Assembly (NCBI GenBank): GCA_963795665.1
Contig: CAWCIP010000005.1
Location: forward strand, 124,001-188,000
Direction: 5' to 3'
Length of the DNA: 64,000 nucleotides
Origin: DASUPK01 sp963795665
Lineage (GTDB): Bacteria; Actinomycetota; Thermoleophilia; Solirubrobacterales; 70-9
Below are positions 1 to 7,684 of the stretch, piece by piece; position 1 is the stretch's first letter, and each line of letters begins with the position of its first letter. The notes beneath the pieces were generated by a model. It saw only the letters and a program-made list of their open reading frames with translations. It made no database searches and was not told where the DNA came from. The position numbers and the translations under genes were made by a program.

Positions 1-1
1 G

Positions 2-688
2 GACCCGGCATACCTCGAGTACCACCGCCAGTCCGCGAACGGGATGCGGCTGTGGTCAATCTCCGGGGAGCCCTACGACCCCGCCGTTGCAGCCAAGCGG
101 GCGGCCGAGCACGCCGCCTCGTTCCTCGCAGCCGTTCGCGACCGCCTGGAGCGCCACCGCACCGACGGCGGCCGCCGGGGTCTCTGCGTCTTCGCAATCG
201 ACACCGAGCTGCTCGGCCACTGGTGGGCGGAGGGGCCGATCTGGCTGCGGGAGGTGCTCAAGGGCGCCGAGCTGGAAGGCGTGCGCCTGCTCACGCTGCC
301 CCAGGCCCTTCGTGAGCACGAGGGCGAGGACCGCCCCGCCTCGGTGGCCAGCTGGGGGGAGGGGAAGAGCCTGGAGACCTGGGATTCGCCGTCTGTCTCG
401 GACCTGGTCTGGGCGACCCGCCGCAGCGAATTGCGCCTGCTGCGGGCGTTGGCGCTCCGGACCCTTGACGGCGCCTCGGCCCTGCGCGCCGCCAGGGAGC
501 TGCTCGCACTTCAGTCGAGCGACTGGGCGTTCATGGACCACCGCGGCCAGGCCGGTGACTACCCGTACACGCGGGCGACCGCCCACGCTCAGTCACTGCT
601 CGAGGCCATAGACTCCCCCGAGGCAGTCGACGCACGCGTGCGCAATCTCGCCCCAGACCTGAGCCTCGCGCCGCTGCTCGAGCCCTAG
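2..688 (+). CDS. GH57 (DUF1957-type) 1,4-alpha-glucan branching enzyme, C-terminal part
   Basis: Only the C-terminal part is present; the frame is open to the window edge, so the start lies upstream. It resembles the end of a GH57 branching enzyme, which cuts alpha-1,4 glucan and rejoins the piece as an alpha-1,6 branch in the cytoplasm. The stretch FAIDTELLGHWW, near residue 64 of the visible part, is GH57 motif 4, whose Asp is the acid/base residue. It is followed by the helical C-terminal domain containing LLALQSSDW. A GT4 glucosyltransferase starts 3 bases after the stop. The same pairing exists in Mycobacterium (Rv3031-Rv3032), where it makes methylglucose lipopolysaccharide or glycogen-like glucan. 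The role of the pair here is inferred from that comparison. Confidence 0.85.
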   Translation, partial: DPAYLEYHRQSANGMRLWSISGEPYDPAVAAKRAAEHAASFLAAVRDRLERHRTDGGRRGLCVFAIDTELLGHWWAEGPIWLREVLKGAELEGVRLLTLPQALREHEGEDRPASVASWGEGKSLETWDSPSVSDLVWATRRSELRLLRALALRTLDGASALRAARELLALQSSDWAFMDHRGQAGDYPYTRATAHAQSLLEAIDSPEAVDARVRNLAPDLSLAPLLEP

Positions 689-691
689 TCC

Positions 692-1888
692 ATGAACCGC
701 GTCCTGATCCTCTCGTGGGAGTACCCCCCTCTGATCGAGGGAGGGCTGGCGCGACACGTGCGAAAGCTCTCCGAGGCGCTCGTGGAGCGCGACACCGAGG
801 TCCACGTCCTCACCCGCGGCGGGGAGGAGTCCCCATCCGAGGAGGCGATGGCCGGCGTCCACGTCCACCGGGTGAGGGAGCCGAACCGCCCGGCGGAGCT
901 CAACGAATTCGTCGCCTGGGTGGAGCGCATGAACTCGGACATGCTGGCCGCCGGCGTCGAGCTGGGCGACCGCTTCGACTTCGACCTGGTGCACGGCCAC
1001 GACTGGCTGGTCGCCAACGCCTGCGACCACCTCGCCCGGCGCTTCGACTCCCCGCTGGTCACCACCATCCACGCCACGGAGCACGGCCGGCACCAGGGAT
1101 GGGTGGACAAGCACCCGCAGTCCTACATCCACGGGGTAGAGCGCTGGATCACCAACCGATCGGACAGGGTGATCGCCTGCTCGACCTTCATGCGCGAGCA
1201 GATCGTCGACGTCTTCGGGGTGCCCGAGGTCTCGATCGAGGTGATCGCGAACGGGATCGACCCGGATGAGATCCAGCCTCGGGACGACGATGCGCTCCGC
1301 CGGCTGCGTGCCGAGTTCGCCGAGCCGGACGAATCGCTCGTGTTGCTCGTCGGCCGCCTGGTCTACGAGAAGGGCTTCCAGTTCGCGCTGGAGGCGCTGC
1401 CGCAGATCATCGAGCGGGTTCCCAACACCCGCTTCATCGTCGCCGGCTCCGGCACCCACGAGCAGGAGCTCCGGCGGCAGGCCGAGGAGCTGGGACTGAT
1501 GTCCCACGGGACGTTCGTCGGCTGGATCGGCGACGACGTCCTGCACTCGCTCTACGCGATCGCCGACGTCTGCGTGGTCCCCTCGATCTACGAGCCCTTC
1601 GGCCTGGTCGCCCTGGAGGCGATGGCGTCGAGCTGCCCCTGCATCGTCGCGGACACCGGCGGGCTGCGGGAGGTGGTCCCCCACGACGAGGTCGGGCTGC
1701 GCTTCCGCGCCCGCGATCCCCGGTCGCTGGCCGAGATGACGGTTCGGGTGCTGGACGACGCGAAGCTGTGCCGCCGGCTCACAGCCGAGGCCTTCGAGCA
1801 CCTGAGCCGGTTCGACTGGGGCGACGTCGCGGAGCGGACACAGGGCATCTACGCAGAGCTGGCAGGTAGCCGTGACCCGGCTGCCTGA
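692..1888 (+). CDS. GT4-family glucosyltransferase, glycogen-synthase-like
   Basis: Predicted retaining GT4 enzyme that would extend alpha-1,4 glucan chains in the cytoplasm. The N-terminal Rossmann half opens with WEYPPLIEGGLARHV, the glycine-rich loop of glycogen-synthase-like enzymes, and has HGHDW near residue 101. The C-terminal half has VGRLVYEKGFQ and the E-x7-E donor-site pair at E301 and E309 (EPFGLVALE). The 398-aa length fits GT4 enzymes such as Rv3032. It begins 3 bases after the branching enzyme, and its last 17 bases overlap the next small membrane gene, so the three are probably co-transcribed. The nucleotide-sugar donor cannot be read from the sequence. Confidence 0.88.
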   Translation: MNRVLILSWEYPPLIEGGLARHVRKLSEALVERDTEVHVLTRGGEESPSEEAMAGVHVHRVREPNRPAELNEFVAWVERMNSDMLAAGVELGDRFDFDLVHGHDWLVANACDHLARRFDSPLVTTIHATEHGRHQGWVDKHPQSYIHGVERWITNRSDRVIACSTFMREQIVDVFGVPEVSIEVIANGIDPDEIQPRDDDALRRLRAEFAEPDESLVLLVGRLVYEKGFQFALEALPQIIERVPNTRFIVAGSGTHEQELRRQAEELGLMSHGTFVGWIGDDVLHSLYAIADVCVVPSIYEPFGLVALEAMASSCPCIVADTGGLREVVPHDEVGLRFRARDPRSLAEMTVRVLDDAKLCRRLTAEAFEHLSRFDWGDVAERTQGIYAELAGSRDPAA

Positions 1889-2198
1889 AGGCCGGCGGGA
1901 GGTCTATCCCTCCCGCGAGTCGCGTCCCAAGCGAAAGGCGCCGGACTTCGGCCCCGGCCTCAACGTCAGCGTGCCGATCTCCTTCGGCCTGCCCCTAGTC
2001 GTGGTCGGCATCGCCCTGATCGCCGCGGCGATCAATGCGGGCGGCCTGGTGTTCTGGATCACGGGCATCGTCGCCCTGGCGGGCGGCGTGCTCCTCTTCT
2101 GCGAGGAAGCGCTCAGCGGCCACAGGCGCTCTCTTCAGGAGCGCAGGCCGAAGGCCGAAGCGACTTGGGATGGGCGGCCGCTCGTGGCCGCGATCTGA
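1872..2198 (+). CDS. small two-helix membrane protein, unrecognised
   Basis: A 108-aa protein I do not recognise. It has a basic N-terminus of about 30 residues and then two hydrophobic segments (about residues 35-55 and 56-77), so it is probably an inner-membrane protein with two helices. The GTG start lies inside the end of the glucosyltransferase gene, which suggests translational coupling. From about residue 85 to the stop the codons run through interspersed repeat element A, so the last 24 residues are encoded by the repeat and are unlikely to be conserved. It may be a native gene whose 3' end was extended by the element. Confidence 0.6.
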   Translation: MTRLPEGRREVYPSRESRPKRKAPDFGPGLNVSVPISFGLPLVVVGIALIAAAINAGGLVFWITGIVALAGGVLLFCEEALSGHRRSLQERRPKAEATWDGRPLVAAI

Positions 2199-2213
2199 TG
2201 GCGAAGCCGTTTA
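2126..2213. repeat. convergent-junction element, copy A
   Basis: First of four related elements. In order it holds a GCGCTC/GAGCGC hairpin with a 7-base loop (2126-2144), a GGCC-GAA-GGCC hairpin (2146-2156), the shared AGCGACT-like spacer, and the core palindrome GCGGCC-GCTCGT-GGCCGC (2174-2191). It ends in a GATGGCGAAGCCG tail that touches the stop codon of the minus-strand gene at 2211-2213. It covers the 3' end of the small membrane gene and lies between two convergent genes. Confidence 0.75.
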
Positions 2214-3689
2214 CCGCTGCTTCTTGTGCTTCTTGTGGTGCTTCTTCTTGCAGGAGCGCTTCTTCTTGTGCTTCTTGTGCTTCTTCTTGGACTCGGCGGC
2301 GCGGTGCTTCTTCTTGTGCTTCTTCTTGGCCTTGTGCTTCTTGCACTTGGTCGCATTGGCGCCGTTGGTGGCCCCGCAGCCGTCCACGGTCGCGGGGGAG
2401 TCCACCGACGTGGTGGCCCCGTTGTAGCCGGTGAAATCGGCGTGGAAGACCGGTGGCGGCGGCGTGCACAGATCTCGCGCGGTCCCGAGCAGCCCCGGCG
2501 GGTTCGTGAAGGTGAGCTGGAAGCGCGAGATCGGGATGTCCGGCAACCCCGGCGGCACGTCGCCGAAGGTCACTGTGTTGCCGGCGCTGATGTCGACGCT
2601 TCCCTGCAAGAGCAGGTGGAGCTGGCCCTTCAGGTCGAGGCCGAGGTTGGGAATCGGGCCGCTGCCGGTGACCAGCTCCACGTTGCCGACGAGCGGCTGG
2701 CTGAGCAGCGGTGAGGCGGCGGTCGCCAAGCCGACGACCGTGTTGGCCGGACAGGTTCCGGCCTTGAAGCTGGCCTGATCGCAGGCCCCGCCGAAGAAGA
2801 TCGTCGCGTTTGGATTGAGGTCGCTGGGGACCTTGACCACGGCCTTGAGCAGGCCCGCCTCGTCCGTGTCCTGGAGGATCGAGGTGCTGGCGTTCGTCGC
2901 GACGCCGTTCGCCGTCTGCCCGGGTCCGCCGACCTCCGCGGTGAACGCCGGCGAGAAGTCCAGGGCGCCGCAGTTCGTCGTGGAGAAGCTGGCGTGCCCG
3001 CTGGCGGATGCGCCCGTGTAAGGAGTCGCCGAGAAGCTGGTCGTGTGGCTGCCACATGAGGTCGGGTTGCGCATGAAGTGCTTGCCAGTCCCCGGCGCGG
3101 TCCCGAAGAGCGTGATGTCCTGTGAGTTGATCTTCGTGTCGCCGCTCGACAGGGTCGTTCTGGGGATGTTGTTGATGACGGTATTCAGGCCGAAGTCAGG
3201 TCTCAGCTGGACGCCCGATTGGAGGATGATCGGCGGCAGCACGCTCGGGAGAGGAGGGGGGAGGGCCAGCGGCCGCAGGACGATCCCGAAGCGCGCGGGT
3301 TCGCCGGGCTGGGGCGTGAGGTTGTAGAGGTCCCCGTTGACGTTGACAGTTACGGGCACCAGCACGACGGTCACGGTGGCGTTTGCGGTCACGCTGCCGA
3401 CCTTGGTGTTGGCGGGACAGGCGTCGGCGTTGAGCTGGGCGACCGTGCACAAGGGGGTGGCGTTCGGATCGCCGATCAGTCCCGGCGGCAGCCCCACGGT
3501 CAGGTTCTTCACCTGGCCCCCACTGAAGTCCATGTGGATGTGGAAGTTGCTGTGGGCTCCCGCCTGGCTGCTTGCGGGAGCGGCGGACAGGCCGCTGAGG
3601 GAGAGCGCCTGGGCTGAGGCCGGCACGGCGACGAGCAGCGCGGCAACAGCGATGAACATCCCGATCAGACGCCGTGGAGTGCGCTTCAT
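2211..3689 (-). CDS. secreted protein with CPAxTxVG modules and Lys/His-rich tail
   Basis: A 492-aa exported protein of unknown function. The ATG at 3689 is chosen over an upstream in-frame ATG because AGGAG precedes it and a clean signal peptide follows (MKRTPRRL, hydrophobic core, ASAQA). The body is beta-rich and has two copies of a Cys motif (LCTVAQLNADACPANTKVG and CDQASFKAGTCPANTVVG), a module I associate with large secreted protein families in Thermoleophilia. The last 45 or so residues are almost only Lys, His and Arg with a few Cys. The same kind of tail ends the secreted protein at 8643-9470. The tail is encoded by low-complexity AAG/CAC codons. A TATACT hexamer at 3757-3762 (minus) could be a -10 box. 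The tail may bind cell-wall polyanions; that is inference. Confidence 0.8.
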   Translation of the reverse strand: MKRTPRRLIGMFIAVAALLVAVPASAQALSLSGLSAAPASSQAGAHSNFHIHMDFSGGQVKNLTVGLPPGLIGDPNATPLCTVAQLNADACPANTKVGSVTANATVTVVLVPVTVNVNGDLYNLTPQPGEPARFGIVLRPLALPPPLPSVLPPIILQSGVQLRPDFGLNTVINNIPRTTLSSGDTKINSQDITLFGTAPGTGKHFMRNPTSCGSHTTSFSATPYTGASASGHASFSTTNCGALDFSPAFTAEVGGPGQTANGVATNASTSILQDTDEAGLLKAVVKVPSDLNPNATIFFGGACDQASFKAGTCPANTVVGLATAASPLLSQPLVGNVELVTGSGPIPNLGLDLKGQLHLLLQGSVDISAGNTVTFGDVPPGLPDIPISRFQLTFTNPPGLLGTARDLCTPPPPVFHADFTGYNGATTSVDSPATVDGCGATNGANATKCKKHKAKKKHKKKHRAAESKKKHKKHKKKRSCKKKHHKKHKKQR

Positions 3690-3774
3690 GCCTCTCCTAT
3701 CTGTCCCCTCTGGCCTCATTGCCGAAAACATACCCCGGGCTCCGCGCCCAGAACTGAGTATATGCAGATCAGCG

Positions 3775-4404
3775 TTATTGGGGTGGTGGTTCGACGGGAT
3801 CTGGCCACCTCAACGTCTCGGGCGCGTCCCGCATCCGGAGGACCTTGGCGGGGACGCCGCCGACGACCGCGTTGGCGGGCACGTCCCGGGTGACGACGGA
3901 GTTGGTGCCGACGATCGCGTTGTCGCCGACCCGGACGCCGCGCAGGCAGCAGGCGCCGTAGCCGACCCAGACGTTCGAGCCGATCACGCATTCGCGCGTG
4001 TAGATCCCCTGCTGGCGGATCGGGCGCTCGACCTCGACCACGCCGTGGTCGAAGTCGATGAACATCGCCCGGTCGGCGATCACGCACTGCTCGCCGACGC
4101 TCACCCGCTTGTACGAGGAGATCGTGCACTCCTGGCCGAAGACGGTCTTGGCACCGATCTCGACGACACCCTCGTGGCTGCGGATCTTGGTCCCGTCGCC
4201 GATCCAGGAGAAGCGCCCGAATCGGATCTCCGCACCCTTCGCGATCTGGAGCTGGAGGTGCTTGCCGAAGAAGACCGGCCCGTCCGTCTTCCAGCGCCAG
4301 CCGGCCGGGGTCAGGAACCGGCGCCAGAGATACCGCCAGAGCAGGCGGCCGTAGCGCAGGTTGAGCATGCCGTTGCGGCGGTAGAAGCGGAGCGCGTGGA
4401 ACAC
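3775..4404 (-). CDS. hexapeptide-repeat O-acetyltransferase (LacA/NodL/WbbJ type)
   Basis: A 209-aa left-handed beta-helix acyltransferase, expected to move an acetyl group from acetyl-CoA to a sugar hydroxyl, probably during envelope glycan synthesis. After about 50 basic N-terminal residues the hexapeptide pattern runs from IAKGAEI to the end, finishing in the family signature IGSNVWVGYGACCLRGV, VGDNAIVGTNSVVTRDVP and VGGVPAKVLR. The length suits the family. The start is a GTG without a clear ribosome binding site, so the true N-terminus is uncertain. It stands alone between the tailed secreted gene and the divergent meaB-like gene. The acceptor sugar is unknown. Confidence 0.85.
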   Translation of the reverse strand: MFHALRFYRRNGMLNLRYGRLLWRYLWRRFLTPAGWRWKTDGPVFFGKHLQLQIAKGAEIRFGRFSWIGDGTKIRSHEGVVEIGAKTVFGQECTISSYKRVSVGEQCVIADRAMFIDFDHGVVEVERPIRQQGIYTRECVIGSNVWVGYGACCLRGVRVGDNAIVGTNSVVTRDVPANAVVGGVPAKVLRMRDAPETLRWPDPVEPPPQ

Positions 4405-4449
4405 GGGCGGCGATTCTAGGTTCCGCCCCCATACCTAGACTGCGACGGG

Positions 4450-5403
4450 ATGGCTCAGAAGACCGAAGAGAGCTTGGCGGCACGCCTCGTCGCGGGCGAC
4501 AAGCGGGCGCTCGCGCGCGCGATCACGCTGATCGAGAACGACGACCCGGCCGGCTGGGAGCTGGTTCGCGAGGTCTTCCCGCGGACGGGCAAGGCCCGGA
4601 TCGTCGGGCTCACGGGACCGCCGGGGGTGGGGAAGAGCACCCTGATCGGGGCCCTGACGGCCGAGATGCGGAAGGCCGACCGCCAGGTCGCGGTGCTCTC
4701 GATCGACCCCTCCAGCCCCTTCACCCGGGGCGCCCTGCTCGGCGATCGCATCCGGCTCTCCGATCACTTCCTCGACGCCGGGGTCTTCATCCGCTCCATG
4801 GCGAGCCGAGGCGCGCTGGGCGGCCTCTCCGAGGCCACGCTCCAGGCGGCCCTGCTGATGGACGCCTCCGGCAAGGACGACGTCTTCATCGAGACGGTCG
4901 GGGTGGGACAGGCCGAGATCGACATCGTCGACCACGGCGACACCATCGTCCTGGTGCTGATGCCCGGATCCGGCGACTCGATCCAGGCCCTGAAGGCCGG
5001 GGTGATGGAGATCCCCGACGTGATCGTCGTGAACAAGTCCGACCACCCGATGACCGACACGATGATCCGCGAGATCCGCGGCGTACTCTCGCTCGGCCCG
5101 CCCACCTCCTGGCGCGTGCCGATCGTCCGCACGGAGGCGGTCAAGGGCGAGGGCGTGGCCGAGCTCGCCGAGAAGATCTCCGAGCACCGCGAGCACATCG
5201 AGGCCGAGGGGACGCTCGAGGAAAGGCGCGCCCGGAACCTCCGAAACGAGGTTCTGGAGCTGGCGGCATCCAGGATGCGACGGCGCCTGGAGGAGGCCGT
5301 CGCGGACGATGCATCGGTCCGCGAGCTCCTCGACCGCGTCGTCAAGCGGGAGATAGACCCCGCCAGCGCTGCCAGGGACCTGCTGGAGCGCGAGGATGGC
5401 TGA
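4450..5403 (+). CDS. meaB: B12-mutase-associated GTPase chaperone, MeaB/ArgK family
   Basis: A G3E-family GTPase that loads and protects the adenosylcobalamin cofactor of acyl-CoA mutases. Walker A GPPGVGKST lies near residue 56, the switch region contains DPSSPFTRGALLGDR, the Walker B area is FIETVGVGQAEID, and the base-specificity loop is NKSD. The length of 317 aa matches MeaB. The mutase large subunit (14344-16002) and B12 subunit (20019-20447) lie 9 to 15 kb away rather than in the same operon. The stop overlaps the following PRC-barrel-like gene by 8 bases. Confidence 0.93.
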   Translation: MAQKTEESLAARLVAGDKRALARAITLIENDDPAGWELVREVFPRTGKARIVGLTGPPGVGKSTLIGALTAEMRKADRQVAVLSIDPSSPFTRGALLGDRIRLSDHFLDAGVFIRSMASRGALGGLSEATLQAALLMDASGKDDVFIETVGVGQAEIDIVDHGDTIVLVLMPGSGDSIQALKAGVMEIPDVIVVNKSDHPMTDTMIREIRGVLSLGPPTSWRVPIVRTEAVKGEGVAELAEKISEHREHIEAEGTLEERRARNLRNEVLELAASRMRRRLEEAVADDASVRELLDRVVKREIDPASAARDLLEREDG

Positions 5404-5788
5404 GACCGTCCCAAGCCTCGAGGAGGCGCTCGCGTGGGACGGCATGCAGATCGACGGCCTCGAGAACAAGACCCTCGGCCGGATCGCCGGGATCCACGTC
5501 GACGCAAATGACGGCGAGCCCCGCTGGGCCCTGATCCGGCTCGGCCCGCTGGCGGGCTGCACGGCGATCCCCTTCGAGCACGTCGCCGAGGGGGCCGGCC
5601 GACTCTGGGCCGCCTACGAGCGCGACTGGACCCGCGAGGCTCCGCGCTTTCGCCCGAACGAATCGCTCACGGCGCTTCAGGAGCTCGAGCTCTGCGCCCA
5701 CTGGGGGATCCGCGAGGGGCAGGGGAGGGCGGCCGAGGTCGCCGAGCAGGACGCGGACGAGATCACCGCGGTCCCGGCTGAGGACTAG
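5396..5788 (+). CDS. PRC-barrel-like domain protein
   Basis: A 130-aa soluble protein. Residues 15-75 look like a PRC-barrel fold: a start of WDGMQIDGLENKTLGRIAGIHVD, then EPRWALIRLG and TAIPFEHV, the small beta-barrel found in RimM, photosynthetic reaction-centre H chains and stress proteins. The C-terminal 40 residues are acidic and probably flexible. Its start overlaps the end of meaB by 8 bases, so it is likely translated with it, but no link of PRC-barrel proteins to mutase activation is known to me. Its stop directly abuts that of the convergent acyl-CoA dehydrogenase in the hexamer TAGTCA. Confidence 0.6.
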   Translation: MAETVPSLEEALAWDGMQIDGLENKTLGRIAGIHVDANDGEPRWALIRLGPLAGCTAIPFEHVAEGAGRLWAAYERDWTREAPRFRPNESLTALQELELCAHWGIREGQGRAAEVAEQDADEITAVPAED

Positions 5789-6934
5789 TCAGACGCCCAG
5801 CTGCCTGGCGATCACCATCTGCTGCACCTCGTCGGTGCCCTCCCCGATGGTGAGGATCTTGGCGTCGCGGTAGAAGCGGCAGACCGGGTACTCCTCGATG
5901 TAGCCGTAGCCGCCATGGATCTGGACGGCCTCCTCGGTGGCGCGGACCGCGAGCCGCCCGGTGATCAGCTTCGCCTGGGCCGCCGTCAGCGTGAACGCCT
6001 CGCCGCGGTCCTTGAGGATCGCCGCGCGGTAGACGAGCAGGCGCGCCGCCTCGATCTGGGCGGAGAGGTCGGCGATCTTCGCCTGGATCGCCTGGAACTT
6101 GCCGATCGGCTGGCCGAAGGCCTGGCGCTCCTTGGAGTATGAGATCGCCTCGTCGAGCGCGCCCTGCGCGAGCCCGACGCCCATCGCCGCGACGCCGATC
6201 CGCCCGCCGTCGAGGATCGCCAGGAACTGCTTGAACCCGCTGCCCCGCGGTCCGAGGAGGTTGCCCTCGGGAACGTGACAGTCGTCGAAGCTCAGCGGGC
6301 GGGTGTCCGAGGCGTTCCAGCCCATCTTCCGGTACGGCTCGCCGGCCTCGAAGCCGGGGGTCCCGTTGGGGACGATGATGTTGGAGATCTCCTTGTCTCC
6401 GTTCTCCTGGCCGGTGACGGCGGTGATCGTCACGCAGCCGGAGATGTCGGTGCCGGAGTTGGTGATGAACTGCTTGGCGCCGTTCACCACCCACTCGCCG
6501 TCATCCAGCTCCGCCCGGGTGTGGGTGTTCCCGGCGTCGGAGCCGGCCTCGGGCTCGGTGAGCCCGAACGCCGCCAGCTTCTGGCCGCTGCAGAGCTGCG
6601 GCAGCCAGTCGTCCTTCTGCTCGTCGGTGCCCCAGAGGTAGATCGGCATCGTCCCCAGCGAGGTATGGGCCGCCATCGTGATCGCCACCGAGGAATCGAT
6701 CCTGGTCAGCTCCTCGACCGCCAGCGCGTAGGCGAGCGTGTCCGCCCCTCCGCCGCCGTACTCCTCGGGGAAGGGAATTCCCATCAGCCCGAGCCCGGCC
6801 ATCTTCTCGACCAGCTCGTATGGGAAGGACTTGGTGCGGTCGAGCTCCTCCGCGACCGGCGCGACCTCGTTGCGCGCGAAGTCGCGGACGGTGTCTCGCA
6901 GCAGGCGCTGCTCGTCGGTCAGGTCGAAGTCCAC
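5789..6934 (-). CDS. acyl-CoA dehydrogenase
   Basis: A 381-aa FAD enzyme that makes the alpha,beta double bond in acyl-CoA and passes electrons to ETF. The frame is open well upstream, but the GTG at 6934 gives the family-typical N-terminus VDFDLTDEQRLLRDTVRDF. The signature FGLTEPEAGSDAGNT lies in the middle domain, and QIHGGYGYIEEYPVCRFYRDAKILTIGEGTDEVQ-like sequence with the catalytic Glu of IGEGT closes the C-terminal domain. The HxlR-type regulator gene ends 27 bases upstream on the same strand, so the two probably form one transcript. ETF and ETF-QO are encoded at 22-25 kb. Chain-length preference cannot be judged. Confidence 0.93.
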   Translation of the reverse strand: MDFDLTDEQRLLRDTVRDFARNEVAPVAEELDRTKSFPYELVEKMAGLGLMGIPFPEEYGGGGADTLAYALAVEELTRIDSSVAITMAAHTSLGTMPIYLWGTDEQKDDWLPQLCSGQKLAAFGLTEPEAGSDAGNTHTRAELDDGEWVVNGAKQFITNSGTDISGCVTITAVTGQENGDKEISNIIVPNGTPGFEAGEPYRKMGWNASDTRPLSFDDCHVPEGNLLGPRGSGFKQFLAILDGGRIGVAAMGVGLAQGALDEAISYSKERQAFGQPIGKFQAIQAKIADLSAQIEAARLLVYRAAILKDRGEAFTLTAAQAKLITGRLAVRATEEAVQIHGGYGYIEEYPVCRFYRDAKILTIGEGTDEVQQMVIARQLGV

Positions 6935-6960
6935 GGCGCGGGGGAGTCTAGGAAGACGGG

Positions 6961-7440
6961 CTAGGCCGCGGCCGGCTGCCGGGCGGCCTTGGCCCCTGGT
7001 CCGTCGACGGCGCGCGTCTCGCGGACCGTCAGCGGCTTTCCGCACTTCGTGCAGATCCGGCGCTCGTCGATCACACCGCCGCATTCGCCCTTGTGGATCA
7101 CCAGCACGGGGGGACCGTCCGGCAGGGGCTCGTACTTGTCGCCCCAGAACATCAGCGCGGTCATCACCGGCCAGAGGTCGAGCCCCTTCTCCGTCAGGAA
7201 GTACTCGTAGCGCTCGGGCCGCTCGCTGTACGGGCGGCGCTCGATGATGTCCTCGTCGACCATGCGCTGGAGGCGGGCCGTGAGGACGTTCCGCGCTACA
7301 CCGAGGGAACGCTGCATCTCCGAGAACTTCCGCCGGCCGTGGAAGATCTCCCGCACCACCAGCAGCGTCCAGCGCTCGCCGATCAGCTCGAGGCTGCGGG
7401 CGATGGAGCAGATCTGTCCCTCGTATTCGTTGCCGAGCAC
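6961..7440 (-). CDS. HxlR-family winged-helix transcriptional regulator
   Basis: A DNA-binding regulator with CSIARSLELIGERWTLLVVREIF, the HxlR signature, and the wing region LGVARNVLTARLQRMVDEDIIERR. The C-terminus has two CxxC/CxxxC-like pairs (GECGGVIDERRICTKCGKP) that could bind zinc. I use the GTG at 7440. A longer TTG start at 7476 is possible, but it falls inside the palindrome GTTGCATCACGCAAC, which looks like this protein's operator. It lies upstream of, and on the same strand as, the acyl-CoA dehydrogenase and is divergent from a 47-codon ORF and a thioesterase, so it probably controls both directions. Confidence 0.85.
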   Translation of the reverse strand: MLGNEYEGQICSIARSLELIGERWTLLVVREIFHGRRKFSEMQRSLGVARNVLTARLQRMVDEDIIERRPYSERPERYEYFLTEKGLDLWPVMTALMFWGDKYEPLPDGPPVLVIHKGECGGVIDERRICTKCGKPLTVRETRAVDGPGAKAARQPAAA

Positions 7441-7462
7441 GACTGTGATGTTCGCACACTTG

Positions 7463-7520
7463 GTTGCATCACGCAACTCACGCTGGTAGGGTCGACACCG
7501 TTGTAGTTGCGTGAAGCAAC
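7463..7520. promoter_or_regulatory. two HxlR-type operator palindromes
   Basis: Two 15-bp sites of the form GTTGC-N5-GCAAC lie at 7463-7477 (GTTGCATCACGCAAC) and 7506-7520 (GTTGCGTGAAGCAAC). Their centres are 43 bp apart, about four helical turns, in the only gap between the hxlR-like gene and the divergent small ORF/thioesterase genes. Position and symmetry point to binding by the HxlR dimer; this is inference. Confidence 0.6.
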
Positions 7521-7540
7521 CAACGGACCGAGGAGCCGAG

Positions 7541-7684
7541 ATGAGAGCACTCCGATTCGAATTCCATCCAGAGCAGATCAGGATCAGCTCCGACGAGATT
7601 CTCGCTGACCTTCGCTATCCGGCTCGGCCGAGCCGCGACCACGGCGGGCGCAAGCGCGCCCGCCGCCGCCGGGAGCGCGCGTGA
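7541..7684 (+). CDS. 47-aa Arg-rich small protein
   Basis: A short ORF too small for routine gene calls. Three things support it: a strong AGGAG 6 bases before the ATG, a stop codon that overlaps the GTG start of the thioesterase in the arrangement GTGA, and a position directly behind the paired operators. The N-terminal half (MRALRFEFHPEQIRISSDEI) could fold as a small domain. The last 15 residues are almost all Arg, Lys and Gly. I do not recognise a family. It may be a real small protein or a leader peptide that couples translation of the thioesterase. Confidence 0.5.
   Translation: MRALRFEFHPEQIRISSDEILADLRYPARPSRDHGGRKRARRRRERA

Noticed and set aside
2217..2352. CTTCTTGTG-rich DNA as a tandem-repeat or CRISPR-like array
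   Set aside because: The repetition follows from Lys and His codons of the minus-strand gene; there are no equal spacers.
6935..7459. Long N-terminal extension of the acyl-CoA dehydrogenase
   Set aside because: It is antisense-like sequence inside the hxlR gene; the family N-terminus begins at GTG 6934.
7545..7570. TCGATTCGAATTCC-like sequence resembling a tRNA T-loop
   Set aside because: No acceptor, D or anticodon stems surround it; it is inside the 47-codon ORF.
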